64,000 nt of DNA from Onchocerca lupi (lineage: Eukaryota > Nematoda > Chromadorea > Rhabditida > Onchocercidae), in assembly GCA_028564675.1 (NCBI GenBank), contig JAOVVO010000287.1, forward strand, positions 1-64,000, in the 5' to 3' direction. Each line of letters opens with the position of its first letter. The first letter of the stretch is position 1. The notes under the pieces were generated by a model. It was not told the origin of the DNA. It ran no database searches and saw only the letters and a list, made by a program, of their open reading frames with translations. This document shows, piece by piece, positions 1 through 13,104 of this stretch. Made by a program: the position numbers and the translations under genes.

Positions 1-1032
1 ACAGCTGAAGCTTAGTGGCTAAAGCATATTGTGCTAACATCTAATCAAAATTTAACTGCTAGGAAAATTTTCATGAATGAAATATTCTTGAAAAGGATTG
101 AATAATTTTCATAAATAGATGATTACACAAATAAATTAGCTTATCATGGTGACAATTAATTTATGCATTATTTTATGCAAATTATATTGCCTTTTTGTAG
201 TTTTATTGATGCAAAGTTGTCATGAATTAAACTTTGAATCGCATCTTTGACATCCTTTACCACAAGTATATGTCTTGAAATTTACAATTAATATAAGATC
301 CATGCGAGAATTTTATGAACTTAAAATGAGACATTCGGTAAAATATCCTTTACGTATGACGCTGTGTGCACTATTTGCGAAACTCTCCAAATTATTCGAA
401 TTTTGAATAGTATTTGTTCCTGTTACAAATTGTAGTACATTCTCGAGTAGAGGGAGAGATTCCATAAGTTCGGAACTTTCTTCATTTTATTTTATAGTTC
501 CATAGATCTTACATCCAATGTCTCATGCGTCGTCCCACGTATTTTTCCCGATTGCGGAACTCATATAGATCAACTTACATGATACGTTAAGTGCTTCACA
601 TAATATGCATGTAGTGCATATCCGATTACTTACTGTTCTAGACGGCAATAAAGCAGTAGGATCGCAAGTTTGCAAGTTTGCACCGACGAGCAGTTCACAG
701 TTCATGTGTCATAAAACTCGTACGGCAACTCTATGTAGCCTGATGAGCATAGCATGGCCCGAGTGTGTTGTGAGGGCCGTGCTTTATTCCGCTTCCTTTG
801 GTTTTAGCCAGGAGATGAGAGGAAAGTCAAAGTGTTTAATGTGTTTTTTATGCATGTGTCAAGTTTGTCATTGCTTTTCCCGAAGTCTTTCGTGAATCTC
901 AAAAGGCATTCCTAGATTAAGTGGAAGAACATAAGTAATTATAATGGAAATGGGATGATTTGATCTGATATGATTTGACCAAATTCTTCTTATTGTATGC
1001 TGCATTTATTATTTGTCATTATTTCTAGACGT
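1..1032. other. Intergenic region upstream of the RMDN gene
   Basis: I see no supportable gene here. The block at about 530-900 is less AT-rich than its surroundings and holds overlapping open frames on both strands, none of which looks like a known protein or has convincing splice sites. It may contain the promoter and outron of the downstream gene, whose likely trans-splice acceptor (TTTCTAG) ends at 1028, five bases before the ATG. Confidence 0.5.
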
Positions 1033-3206
1033 ATGTTGAGCAGAGCGTTAATTCGATCTTCACGACTTGTATCGTTGACTGATGGGAGGATACAGATGAT
1101 CAGGGTTGGTTTGCATTTATTGATTCTTGAAGTTATATGAATGGAATTTTCTCAGTTTATGGCAAGTCATCTTTTTTTCTTTATTTCAGAATATACGAGG
1201 TGCGAAACAAAGATTTGGTGCATACAAGAAAGCACGACGAGTTCTGCTAGGAGCTACAGCCACGAGTACAACAGGTGATATAATCAGATCATTTATTCCT
1301 AGTAAGAATATTCAGTTTCGGCATGCTTAATAAATGTCTGCCAATTCGATGCTTATCACTTCTGTAACATTTTTTTTTTGAAACCCATTTTCAATTTGTG
1401 TAGATTGTGAGCTTTCATTCATTCATTTTTTTATTCCTCCAGGTTTCGCATTATTACCTTTTCTGGGGAAGTCAGAAAGAAACAATGGCTCTGAGGAAGC
1501 TTTAAAACTGGAGCGTTTCAAACGAGAAGCAGATACATTATACAGTGTTTATTTGATCGAAAATGCATATAATGTCTTAAGGAGGTTCAGTCATTAAGAT
1601 ATGATTTCTCGTTAGTTTTTCCCGAAATAAAATCAGAAGCTGCACAATTTGACATGATCTTTTTTTTTTTCCAGATTTTCATCAGGCAATGATCCACAAA
1701 TGCTTTGGCGACTGGCTCGTATATTATGTGAAAAATCTAAAATGTCTAAGGTTGGCTTTTAATTTTTGGCTTAATAGAGACTTCAAGATATTTCCGGTGA
1801 AATCAATTGTGCCATCAATGTTTGCAATTTAGGGGCCAGGAACCAGCTTTTTATATCTTACAATTGTTGTGTTGATAAATGACAAATATTATTTTCCATA
1901 TTTAGAAATATTTCAGGATAAAGATGATAAAAGGCGATTCATGTATGATGCTTTGAAAATGGCTGAGAAAGCACTTGATAATGAAGGTGAAGAACCTTGT
2001 TGGGAGGCTCATAAATGTTGAGTTATCGAGTGCAGTTTTTTCAAAAATTTTTCAGTTTTTATAATTATTTCTAGTCTGCACATAACATGAATTCTTTTAA
2101 ATTCTTTGATCAACATTTTGAATAGTGGAAGATTTATTGTGTTTGATTTTTGGCAGAAGTGCTGAATGAAACAAATAGGGAGAGAAGACTAAAGAATTTC
2201 AGTTGGTCCAAATTTGATTAAGGGGAAGAATTGCTGTGTTTGCTTTCATTTCTGATGAGTTACCTATATCGACTGTTTCTTAATATGATGATGTAGTTTG
2301 AGATGATAAACCTCACTTTATTTTTTAATACCCTGACACATAGTGATTGGTAAGACATCGATGGAGGGATGATATAAATGAAAGATTCTTCGCCATTTAG
2401 AAAAAGATTTATTTTCTCAATGATTTTTTTTAGGTATGCTATTGTACTAAGTTATGTATCAGAGTATGAAGGTACCAGAGAACAGATTCGTCAATCCTTC
2501 GAAGTTCGCAAGCACCTTGAGAAAGCGCTTGATGTAAATTCTACTGATGCAACCACTTGGCATGCACTTGGTTCGTATTCATTTACAACATATGTTGCTT
2601 ATCAAGTTATCTTGTTTTTAAAATATTTTAAGAATTCTTCGTGATTACGAATTATTTTTGTTCATTTTGTGATTCGTTGAAACCTTGTTATTTTAGGCGT
2701 ATGGTATTTTACATATGCGGATCTGCCGTCATGGAAAGTTGCAATAGTTAAGGCATTTTTCGGATCAGTTCCACCAGCGACATATGAGGACGCTTTGAGA
2801 TGTTTCCAGAAAGCTGAGTTTATCAAGGTAGGATTGGAACTGTGTATTTTCTAAAATATGCTTATTTGATACATTTCTTATGATAGTTTTTGATATGACA
2901 GTTTTAATAGTAGCGCATATCAAAAGAACATGGATTCCAGCCGAATTTCGACTCTTCGAATTTGTGGTATTTGGCAGAAGTAAAAACTAGACTTGGTCAA
3001 AATCAAGAGGCTTTTGAACTTTATAAAGCTGCATTCAAAATGCCAGTAATTACCATGGATGATGGTGATACTCATGATAAGGTGAAATTTTTGCTGTGAA
3101 ACTTTTTTTATTTGCTACAATAAAAGTTCCAAAATATGTTACTTTATTATTTTAGGCATATGAAAAATTACGAAAGCTTGGTGTGAAGGATTTCACGAGA
3201 CTTTAA
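1033..3206 (+). CDS. RMDN-family (regulator of microtubule dynamics) TPR-like protein
   Basis: Nine exons: 1033-1104, 1190-1274, 1443-1584, 1675-1750, 1917-2017, 2434-2570, 2697-2827, 2941-3081, 3156-3206; 311 residues. The match to animal RMDN1-3 is clear from residue 90 on: a helix reading LWRLARILCEKSK, then EAHKWYAIVLSYVSEYEG, then a TPR-like helical region with TPPxTYE-like spacing (PPATYEDALRCFQKAE), and a last block on WYLAEVKTRLGQNQEA. The N-terminus is short, basic and Ser-rich, compatible with mitochondrial or membrane targeting. RMDN proteins associate with microtubules and mitochondria/ER contact sites; C. elegans RMD-1 acts in chromosome segregation. The start lies five bases after a likely trans-splice acceptor. 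One splice junction, inside the conserved HKWYAI block, does not obey GT-AG (see findings). A poly(A) signal is at 3545-3550. Confidence 0.88.
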
Positions 3207-4145
3207 TGTCATAATGTTTCTTTTTGAGAAGTTCTTGATATGTTTACTCAGTAATGTTTATGGCTTTTTATTCATCGTCTGATGATGTAAAGGTTGCTTT
3301 ACTTCTCGCGGCAATATTTTATTTTTAACCAATGAAAATTAGTAGAATCATTTGGATATTTGCGCTTAATTTGTTTTTTCGAACATTTCTTTTGAATTGT
3401 TGTAGTAATTTTCAAAGGAATTTTGTCGTATGGTTACTTTTTGTATCATAGATTCTTATTTTCTGCTAGTGCATTTCACTTGCTCGATATGATTAATATA
3501 ATTCTAAAGAGAAGAAATCCATTTAATCTCATTTAACTTTTTCAAATAAAATTTTGTCATATATTTTTTTCAGTTTTTTATATTTTCATATTTTGTTTAA
3601 TTCGAAAAGCTATGCTATGTTGCAGTTATTACAAACTTGCAAATTGTTGCATTATTACGGGTCAAAAATAGCTGGTTTTGTTATGAATAAAATGATTCCC
3701 TTTTTTTATTTACTTTTTGATAAGAGATAAATATTATTCTTAAAATAAAGTATTGTAAAAAGTTCTATTTTTTTTGATGACTTTGAATAGGTATGAGATA
3801 AATCATTAATTGTCACCGTTTTGAGAACCTAATTCTTGTGAGTCATTTTTACAACAGTGTTCTCCTCCGCATACTACTGACAGTACTTTACCCTTTAAAG
3901 TTTTTTAATCTGAAATTGAAAGCCACTTCGAACGTTCTCCTTTTTTCTGTCTTTGCGAATGCTGTATCATAGTATGATCTGTTGTTTGAACTCAAGTTTA
4001 AATAAGACAGCACTCAGTAAAAGCTTTTTCGTTTATATAAATTTTCTGCCTTTTTTTTGTATCTTTTCAAATGGCCAATTAGCTTTTATAAGAAATGAGG
4101 GATGTTTTTTCTATTTCTTTGATACCGATTGTTATAACAGATAAA
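3207..4145. other. RMDN 3' UTR and intergenic gap
   Basis: AT-rich, with an AATAAA at 3545-3550 that probably serves the RMDN gene. No coding signal was seen on either strand. A pyrimidine-rich acceptor ending in AACAG at 4140 precedes the NCBP1 start codon by five bases and is the probable SL acceptor for that gene. Confidence 0.5.
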
Positions 4146-7100
4146 ATGATTCATTTACCGCACATTGATCATGACCGAAGGAGACGTGCCGGTGATGAAG
4201 GTATGATTTATACATGAAATTTGTCCGCTATTTTTGAAAATTCTGAACAACTTTCGGACGGTTTAGTATCCATTTCACGACTACAGTTGGGAAGTGTTGT
4301 CACTTTTCAGTTTTTGCTGGATAATGATAAAAAATTTATAGACAATGATTGGTACTATAAGAGACGACGAACTGTTCCGGAAAAGACGGAAGCAGAAGTA
4401 CATCTGGAATTCCTCATCAGTCGTATTGGTGAGAAGGTAAGTTTAAATCGTTAACAGTGATCTCATGGATGGCATTAATAAGGGAAACATAGCTTTGTTA
4501 TCTTTTATGAATTCTAAATATTTTTAAAAATAAAAATAGGAAGGATTATATAAAATAATCCCAATACTTTGCGGTTTTTCCCCATTCGGAATAGATAATG
4601 TTATTTAAATTTAATTCAGAGTGGTTCATCCATGGAATCCAATTTGGAAAATTTGGCACAATCACTGGAAACTTATCTCACCACTGATATAGATCGCATT
4701 ATCGATATTATCATAGAGTGGTGATTTTTAGAATGGTGTAGTATTTTTTAATATTTTTTTTCATGTGGAAAAATTAAGGATCTGTAAATACTGTTGATTT
4801 TTAACAGAAATCTTTTTTATTGCAGCGTATGTTATTTGACGGAAGAAGTTACTGCATATTCAACTCTTGTCGGCTTGTTGAACTCAAAAAAACAGAAGTT
4901 TGGCTTTGAGGTATTGCAAGCTTTTTATATTAAGGAAAACGAAGTAATATGATGTTTTTGCATAATATAATTTGTTTAATCACCAGAAAAAAGTTGATTT
5001 TGCAAAAACTTTCAGCTTCTGCATCAATTACTGGAGGCTTTGCAGAAAAAGCTTATATCCGCTGATTTCATTCATGCTTTGCATATTGTAAGTTTCACAT
5101 TTTTCGAAATTCCATTTTATTTTTTCTGCATTAATTTGATTTTTGATTATTGATTGATGACTGTTAATCTTTTTCAGGTCACATTTTTGGCTGATCTGGT
5201 CAATTGTCATGTTGTTTCGTCCAGTTCTTTGGTGGAGTTTTATGAAAGCTTCATGGAAGCAGCTTGTGAAGAATGTATTCCACAAGTATGATTTCTAAAA
5301 ATGCTCTGGGTATGTAAACTAGATTCATGAAATTGTACCAGTTCTTGGTCTGTACGAAATTTTGAAGGCGGAATAGAAAATGCAGTACTACTTGCTATTT
5401 TGTTGTGGATGTTAATTTAATAACTAGTCGATTTGATTTTGGATGCTTTCGAACATTTCTTGAAGAGAAACATATAATTATATTTTTTTTGTTCTTAAAG
5501 AATGTTGATCTTTCCAGGTTCGAAGTGATTGGTTTGTTTATGCGGTACTACACAGTCTTCCCTGGGCAGGACCCGAACTAAATGATAGAGAGAAGGAACC
5601 ACTCGATAATCTCTTAGAAGGTGTCGATAAATATATGCTTGAAAGGAATACATCTCATGCTAAGGTGAAATTTATAACTTGTCACGGTTGCAAATTTAGT
5701 AATTATTGGCGCACGTGATATTAGCAGATATGATGTTAATATATATTCAAACTTACCATAGCATTTCGAGATAGAGAAGGAAGGTGGAATAATCATAAGA
5801 TTGAGATTTTATTATAAGGATGGCAAGCTTTAAATAAAATATTGGCAAAGTCGTTTTCTTTGGGAATGCATATTATAATGCCTTATGTAATTACAACTAA
5901 GCGTTCCAAATTCTACATTGCATTATTCGATTTCACAGTATTTTCTTAACCTGTTTTATTGTTTTATTCGTTCTTGATATATTTATTACTGTTAGAAATT
6001 ATTTTTAGTTGCTTCAAGTTTGGTCAGCAATGGAACATGAACAAGAAGAATATTTATATAGCCTTTGGACTCAAATTTCCAAGCTACGGGATGATGGATG
6101 GGTAGAGCGACATATTTCGCGATATTATGTAGCATTTGATGGTTCTCTGGCTGGTGCGGTTACGCATAATTTACCGTTGTAAGATCTACTGATAATTTTT
6201 TTTTTTTTTTTCGAATTTCTACTTCCATAACAAATTCTTAAGATTCATACGTTTTCAAAAAAATTGTATTTCCTTTTTGATTGAGGAAGAAGCTTTCAAA
6301 ATAATATAGGAAAATTTTTAACAATATTGACAAATATGGCAAGAGATATTTTACAGCTATTCTATAAAAAAAACAGATTTCTATAGAGATTGCAGTTCTG
6401 ATCAATCATGCTGAAAGTCTCTTCTGCTCTTATTTTTTACATGTAATTTTTCTAATGGGAATTCCTTGTATCGATATACTTAATTCATGATATTATTCTA
6501 TAGGTTTGCTCCACCACCGCATACGTCAGTAATGGTATATCCGCTACCTACTGTTGTATTTCGTTTTTTCGACTATGCCGATTGTCCAGATGAAGTAATT
6601 ATCTACGTTTTTTTTTACTTTTCTTTTGTCTTTATTTTTTCATTGTTCAGTACCTTATTATTTTAAAACAATCATTTGTAGGGACCAGTGCTTCCTGGTG
6701 CTCATTCAGTTGAGCGCTTTTTGATTGAAGAAGAACTATGTTCGATAATTGAAAATAACTGTTATAATAGGAAAGAATGGTAGTGTTCTTGTTTCTGATA
6801 TATTATTGCTTTTATTTTGTATTTACTGAAATCTTTCGAAGTTTGACGCAGCTGGCGAATTTTTGAAATTTTAGTGCAGCACAGCTTGTCAGTTATCGAA
6901 AAAAAACAATGGTTCCAATAAATTACATGATTTTGGAAACAATCTTTTCGCAGTTGTTACGTCTGCCACATCCACCATTGCGACCTTTATTTTATGGAAG
7001 TCTGATGATTGAATTATGTAAGATGAAAAATATGCCTCAGGTTTGATTTTCTCATCGTTTTTTATGCTTTCTTCATGCTAAAATTCAATAGAAGGTAGCT

Positions 7101-10100
7101 ATAATTTACTAATTGATCTTCAAATCTAAATTATGGTATTTTGAAACTTGCACATTTGTAGGTAATCGCTCAAGCCGCAGAGCTGTTTTATCAGCGGATT
7201 GATACAATGCAGCTTGAATGCATTGATAGGTTTGCTATTATAATGAAACTTGATTTCAGTTTTTTTATTCTGATTAGTGTAGCGCTACTCTGACTATTCA
7301 TGTTTAAAACGAAAATTTCATTCCTCCATATAATATACGAAAATAAATTCTATTGCAAAGACTGTGGTCTATTTTTGCGAATTCGAATTTTATTATTAAG
7401 TTGTGTTTAGATGAAGTATTTTTCATTTTAGATTGATTGATTGGTTCAGTTATCATTTGTCTAATTTTGAATATCGTTGGTCATGGATTGATTGGGACGA
7501 TTGTCTCGATTTGAATGATTATGCACCGAGACGATATTTTGTGAAGGAAGTTAGCCATTTCTTTTTAATGCCAATTTAATTAGTCAAATTCTTCAGAAGA
7601 ATTGTCAAAGAAATAGTCAATTAGTGATTTTCCTAATTAAGGTTATCGAAAAATGCATGAGGTTTTCGTATCACGAAAGAATTTGTGATTGCTTGCCAAG
7701 TTCATTCGAAGAAATAACACCAGAAAAACCCTCTATATCGTTTCTAGTAAACCAAGGTCTGTAGTTTAATTACTTATATACTTATTTCTTTTTGGAATAT
7801 ATTTTCCTTAAATCTGAAACTCACACTTTATTTTTTATAATATGTTTTATAAAAAATAAAAAAAAAAACTGCACTCTTCAATTGTATATATTTCTCTGAA
7901 AAGCACTTATTACTTTTTTTTCAAAAGCATTTACCAAACTTTAACCATTCACTTCACTAAAACAAAATAAAGCTCGAATTTTTCATGATCACCTTTTGAA
8001 TCATGCAGTTTTATTTTTTCGATATTTGCCTATTATTGATTATCGTTTTTTCACAATTTTATTAAGTCGAAAAAATATAATTTGTTGACAAGACTTGCAG
8101 CAATCAGTTATGATTTATTTTTTCTAGAAGAACAAAGTGTAAAAAAATTGGTTGCTGAAGTTGAAAGAGCATTCCATAATAAAACTGAGCCAAAGAAGTT
8201 GACTGAATTGTTACGCGGATTTGACCAAAAAGACAGCGGTTTAACAACACTCTCTATTTTTTTTGCAGTTATGCTTAATGCAGCGCAAAAATCATTTAGT
8301 CACAATTTTGCAGCCTTAGCAAGGTTTGTTTTCCTATACTTTTTTCATGCAAATGTTTAGATTCAGAAACAATGTTTTATTTCTCTTTTTAAGCTTAAAT
8401 TAACTGAATTTAAATGAATTTCCAACTATTAAATTGATTAAAATTTAGACCGGCTATTTATTTTGAATCCCAGGTACCACGAAACATTGAAAGAACTGAG
8501 TGGTATTAATGATGAGTCCTCTATGGCACTTTTGCGAACACTTCACAGTGTCTGGAAGCATAATCGACAAGTAAGATATCGCTTAAAGACAAATTTTTAC
8601 TTGAGGATTAATTTGGAGAGGGAAGAAGAGAAGGTCTATCGAAAAATCTACTGGTTTACAGATTAGTTTATTTCAAACTGTTTCATCTGATTGTATTACT
8701 ATAAAATTATTGCAGATGATGGTTGTGTTGATTACTAAAATGCTTCGAATGACATTGGTGAGTGCGAATGCCGTGGTATTCTGGTTGTTGAGTAATCTTG
8801 ACCAGGAATTGCATCGGTTACTTTTTGCATCCCTTAACATCAGTTTTTTTTTTTAAATCATAATATGAGAATTGATTATACTAGTCCTTAATTTTTGTTG
8901 TAATAACTTTGCAGCTTCTGGCTATGGGAAACATTGTTTATAGTTATAAAACATGCATGCGGCCATACGAATCGATGTAAGAAGAAATTTCAACAAATGC
9001 AAGAGAAGCGTGTTAGGATGGATCGAAATGATGGAGAAGTGATTTATTTAATTTTATGATTTTGTGAATATTAGTTTTGAAGAATTGGGTGTATGAAAAA
9101 AGTGAAGGATTTTTTTTGGACAACTGTGAAATAATTTTTGCTTATCTTCTTCTGTGTTCGAAAAATATATATGGGGATGAAAATATCTTAAAGATTAGTT
9201 CCATCTTAATCATCCTTTTTCTACTTGTACTTGTTCATTAGTGACAACTGTTAAAAGATTCCAAACTGATTATTTACAGGGAATCACTTCGTAATTTCAA
9301 AACTATAAAAGCGGATAATGCAAATAATTATTGACATCCTTATTGATCAGAATACCATTGTGTAATTCAGATTAATTTAATATGTGATTATTGAATCAAG
9401 CTCGATATTTTCAAACAAATGCAAATGCAAAAAAATTTGTCTGTGATTAATGTTTTGAGAATTTTATGGCGCAGTTTATAAAACTCCAGTTTTTCGCATC
9501 TTTATTTTCTTTTATAAGTGATTGTTTTTTTATTTCAATTCTTTGTACAGGCATATCAGAATTTCTGTTATAAAGAGGAAGAGGATAGTTTGGGGGTGGT
9601 TCTTGATGATGATATTGAAGAAAAGAGGAAAGAATTGGAGGAATTACAAGAAATGTTGAAAAATCTATTTCTGAATGTTTTGCATGTAAGTTTTGCAACT
9701 AACTTAGAATATCGTTTCATTCATTCTTTGAAGCTATTGAGAAATATAATTTGTTGCCTTAATTTTAACTTCTTTATAGAAATTTTATTTTAATGGAAAG
9801 TTGTGATGAAAACTTAAGATTCTAAAATGTAAATAGGACACCACATATTATTGTCGAATTCTCCTATGATTCTTCCTCTTATAAAGACAGTTGTTTTTCA
9901 GAAATTGGTAGTTTTTCTCTCAGAACATCTTATAAAAAATGAAACGGCTGGAAGAAACTACGACACTTATTGGTATCGATATATGATGGGACGATTTAAG
10001 GAGATCTTATTGAGAGTTTGCGTTTTTTAGTTTTTAGATTTTGAAATGCTGCTGTTCCCATTTTTATCTGAAATCAGGATTTCTGGGTTTCCTTTTTATT

Positions 10101-10442
10101 GACAAATTAATAATAGTAGTGCTAACAAAATATCCATTTATAATATTTTATGTTCTATCTTTTGATTATAATTAATTGGACTATTTTGTGACCGAATAAA
10201 AATATTTTTGTATTTAAATCATAATTTCAAAAAGTTTATGATGCAGACAACTTTTATAAAAATGAGTACTTTCTTTCTATAAAAAACATTCCTATGAGTG
10301 ATATGAAACTGAAATTGATTTTTAGTACTGGCACGAATTATTCGAGATGAAACAAGATATTGATAAGGAATTATTTGTAACAGCAGGAATCGATTCAAGA
10401 ATTTTGGAAGTTTACTGTCAGTTCACTGCTTTAAGGGCGTGA
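4146..10442 (+). CDS. ncbp-1: Nuclear cap-binding protein subunit 1 (CBP80)
   Basis: Twenty-one exons: 4146-4200, 4342-4436, 4620-4720, 4826-4910, 5016-5087, 5178-5285, 5518-5664, 6009-6178, 6504-6594, 6682-6779, 6875-7040, 7162-7229, 7432-7549, 7642-7756, 8128-8323, 8474-8570, 8716-8816, 8915-9038, 9551-9685, 9902-10015, 10326-10442. All phases close to give 790 residues, the same length as human NCBP1. With NCBP2 it forms the cap-binding complex that receives capped Pol II transcripts for splicing, 3' processing and export. Diagnostic stretches are FLADLVNCHV, WFVYAVLHSLPWAG, LPGAHSVERFLIEE and the AAQLVSY helix, plus the third-domain motif AQKSFSHNFAALAR. The N-terminus carries two basic clusters (DRRRR, KRRR) suited to a bipartite nuclear signal. 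An AATAAA lies at 10546-10551. Confidence 0.96.
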
Positions 10443-11917
10443 AATTTCGTTATTTTTAAACTTGTACTTTCTCGTGTTTAACAAACTGTATGTTGTAAGT
10501 TATGGTGTGGAGGATGTGTAAATATGTAGAACTTACGAACTCTAAAATAAAACATATATTAGATTTAAAAGAAATGGGATTTTACGTTTTAATGATTAGT
10601 TTTGAAGAAGTGTAGATGCAGTAATTGAATTTTCGTTGTGAATGAAGTTCGCTGCTTTAAAATATTTATTTTTGAATTGTTTTCAATTTACAGGGAACGA
10701 GATGTTTATGTACAACTTCTTTTTAATGAGATGCATGAAAATAATATTGATTTCAAATGAATACATGTTTTTCAGATTTCATATAGCAATTATTATGACT
10801 TTAATATTACATTCCAAATTATACAGTTTATTCCAAAATCATTGTTGATTTCATAATTATGAAAAAAATATTTTTTTATTGACGGTATATTTTGTGATTT
10901 AGCACTTGTTTTTTTCTTGGATTCAGAAGTCTTGACTGATCCCGAAAATCCTGAAATATTTTTGGATTTTCACGTCTGAATTTAAATTTTTTTTTTTTAA
11001 GGATGAAAAATAGTTCTGTGTCTTGAAAGAAATGAATTAGATCTTCTCTGACTGAATTCTTGCCATTTGATGTATGATATTGTCAGAGAGATTATTGTTG
11101 ATTGATAAGCGAAACACTTGTCTGTCGATCTAATTGCGTAATGATTTTATCTTTATTTTAATTGAATTAGTATCCAATATGTTGATTAAATTGTATTGTT
11201 CAGTAGTGTGAATTATGGATCTCGGAAGTATGTGTATTGTTGTGTACATTAAAGAAAAACTTTTTTTGAATTTGTAGTTGTCTCTGCAACATTTGAAGTG
11301 AATCAAAAAGTGATGGATACAAAGCTTTTCTACTTTGTTGTCTTTGGAGATGTTTTGAGACTTCTATCATATTTTGAAATGAACAGGATAATTTTGTCAA
11401 AATAGCATGCAAAAGATAAAGCTTCGAAACATTGTGATTGTCATATGAAATCAGCATAATAATGAACTGTATAATTTTAGCTTGAGACGGATTCTGAATT
11501 TAAAAATTTTAAATGTCATACTGCATAACGACAAATCAAAAATGATTTGTGGTATTTCCCCGAATGACTGTTCTTTTTTCAATCCTAATTCCAATTAATG
11601 AATAAAATTTTCGGATCCACGAAATTCAATCCATTTACCGTATTTAAGCTATCGCTTTAGAGAAATGCAAATTGCAACCACGGACATGCAAATTTTTTTC
11701 ACTAATAAAAATTCTCTCGAAATGCTGAATGATACAATAAAATTTTCGCATAATTTTTGTTGCGGTCTTATAAATCATTAGGCATCGTAGAGCAACTGTT
11801 TCAAAACAAAAGATTTAGTCTGATAACTATATGAAGTCAGTTTGATGCTTTCAACTAAAAGGCATAATGAGTTTGAGGATCCAGTTTTGTAAGCACGAAT
11901 CGAAACTGAATTCTAGG
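10443..11917. other. NCBP1 3' UTR and intergenic region
   Basis: The AATAAA at 10546-10551 is the likely NCBP1 polyadenylation signal. The rest is AT-rich. An 85-codon open frame on the minus strand (11200-11457) has no splice context or recognisable family, and I do not call it. Confidence 0.5.
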
Positions 11918-12424
11918 ATGGACTTGTCATTACAGCTCAAGAATTCTCCAGCGAACAGTGTCCATGGCCAGCAAAATCAGAAATTCAGATTTTGCCATTC
12001 ATTAAGAAAACTAGCTGGACCCGGCCACGCGGAGCTCTGACTTTCTAATTTTATCTCTCTGAGTTTCTAATTTTGAACGAGAAATTTCACTGGATTTCGT
12101 TGCAACCCAAGCACTGCCGTTGAATGCACCAAGATCTCCCATTATTTCATCGATCCGGTTACCTAGAGGCTTTTTTTATCAGAAAGCAAAATTAATTCCT
12201 CCAATTATCGATAAATTTCTAGCAAGAGCAGTGATTTTTCCAGCAAAAGAATTTCCCGTTCTAATCATTTTGAAAAAAATGTCGTTTCAGTTTTACGTAC
12301 CGCTCCAACAAATTCATCGTTTGCGTCGATTCTTCATGACACTTCATCTTCTGAAGAAACTTCAGAAAGCGACCAAAATCAGACTATCTCGAAAATTTTT
12401 TCATTAAAGTCGTTTTTTATTTTC
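11918..12424 (+). pseudogene. Coding-like debris, Ser-rich, frame-disrupted
   Basis: Three plus-strand pieces read like protein but not in one frame. An ATG at 11918 opens 38 codons (MDLSLQLKNSPANS...) ended by a stop at 12033. A second piece in another frame (VATQALPLNAPRSP) covers about 12060-12220, with a TGA just upstream. A third, after a TTTCTAG at 12222, runs Ser-rich to 12424 and includes LHDTSSSEETSESDQNQ. The frame changes and stops suggest a decayed gene, though an intron-containing gene with very short introns cannot be excluded. The family is not recognised. It lies immediately before inverted-repeat copy A. Confidence 0.35.
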
Positions 12425-12663
12425 TAAATATCCGAGATTTTCTCCATATAACTGGAATAGATTAATGGTGAAACCAATATAGAAGAGTTCTTGTATCGAG
12501 CGTTTCCAGGTCCAAATTCGATCATCAGGTTCAATTTTGTTTTCTAATATTTCGCTGATCTCATCAAGCGGAAAAAGCTTGTGGATGTGAACGAAAACCA
12601 TTCCATCAAAAAAGGTTCCACTGTTTGGCATTATTATTCTAATTTTCAAAAATTCCCAGAATG

Positions 12664-13051
12664 TCGCTGAAATCACGAAGATAAAAGAAGAGAATCAGTG
12701 ATTCCTTTGTTTTAAATTTGACATTGCGTATTTGCTGTAGTTAATTGTGAAATAATTTTTATCTATTAAATCAATTAGCTTTAAAAAAAAAAAGCTTTCT
12801 TCCATCATGCACTAACCACAACCGCATTCTCATGCATTAACAAAGGCTATATCCCTGAGACAACAAAGGAGCTTTCTTGTAGCCCGAAAATGATGTCAAG
12901 ATTCATCCATGAAGAAGAAGAGGGTTCTGCGTAAAAAAAATCATCTCAAAGGATAGGCAGCCTTGAGTTTCAATCGGATGGTCAGCTCGTGCTATTGAAT
13001 TTTTCTTTTATTGCGTAACCATATCTCCTTATCCCTTTGATATTATCGAAA
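12664..13051 (+). repeat. 388-bp inverted repeat, copy A
   Basis: This block is the reverse complement of 21669-22056. I compared the two over the full 388 bases and found no difference, including equal lengths of an 11-base A run and an 8-base A run. Identity stops sharply at both ends (GTCGCTG versus ATCGCTG on one side; CGAAATTG versus CGAAAAGC on the other). No target-site duplication is obvious and no convincing ORF lies inside. Copy A is intergenic, between coding debris and the SL1-headed retrocopy. Confidence 0.9.
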
Positions 13052-13104
13052 TTGTTTTGTTGATATAATTGCTGTTCATTGATTAACAAATTTAACATAA
13101 TAAA

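Noticed and set aside
605..895. 96-codon plus ORF in the first kilobase
   Set aside because: Overlapped by an antisense ORF, with no homology or splice context; more likely promoter or outron sequence.
11200..11457. 85-codon minus ORF after NCBP1
   Set aside because: No recognisable family, no splice or SL signals; one open frame of this length is expected by chance in so much AT-rich sequence.
12404..12676. 90-codon minus ORF overlapping the edge of repeat copy A
   Set aside because: It runs across the sharp boundary of the repeat and antisense to Ser-rich coding debris; no family or splice support.
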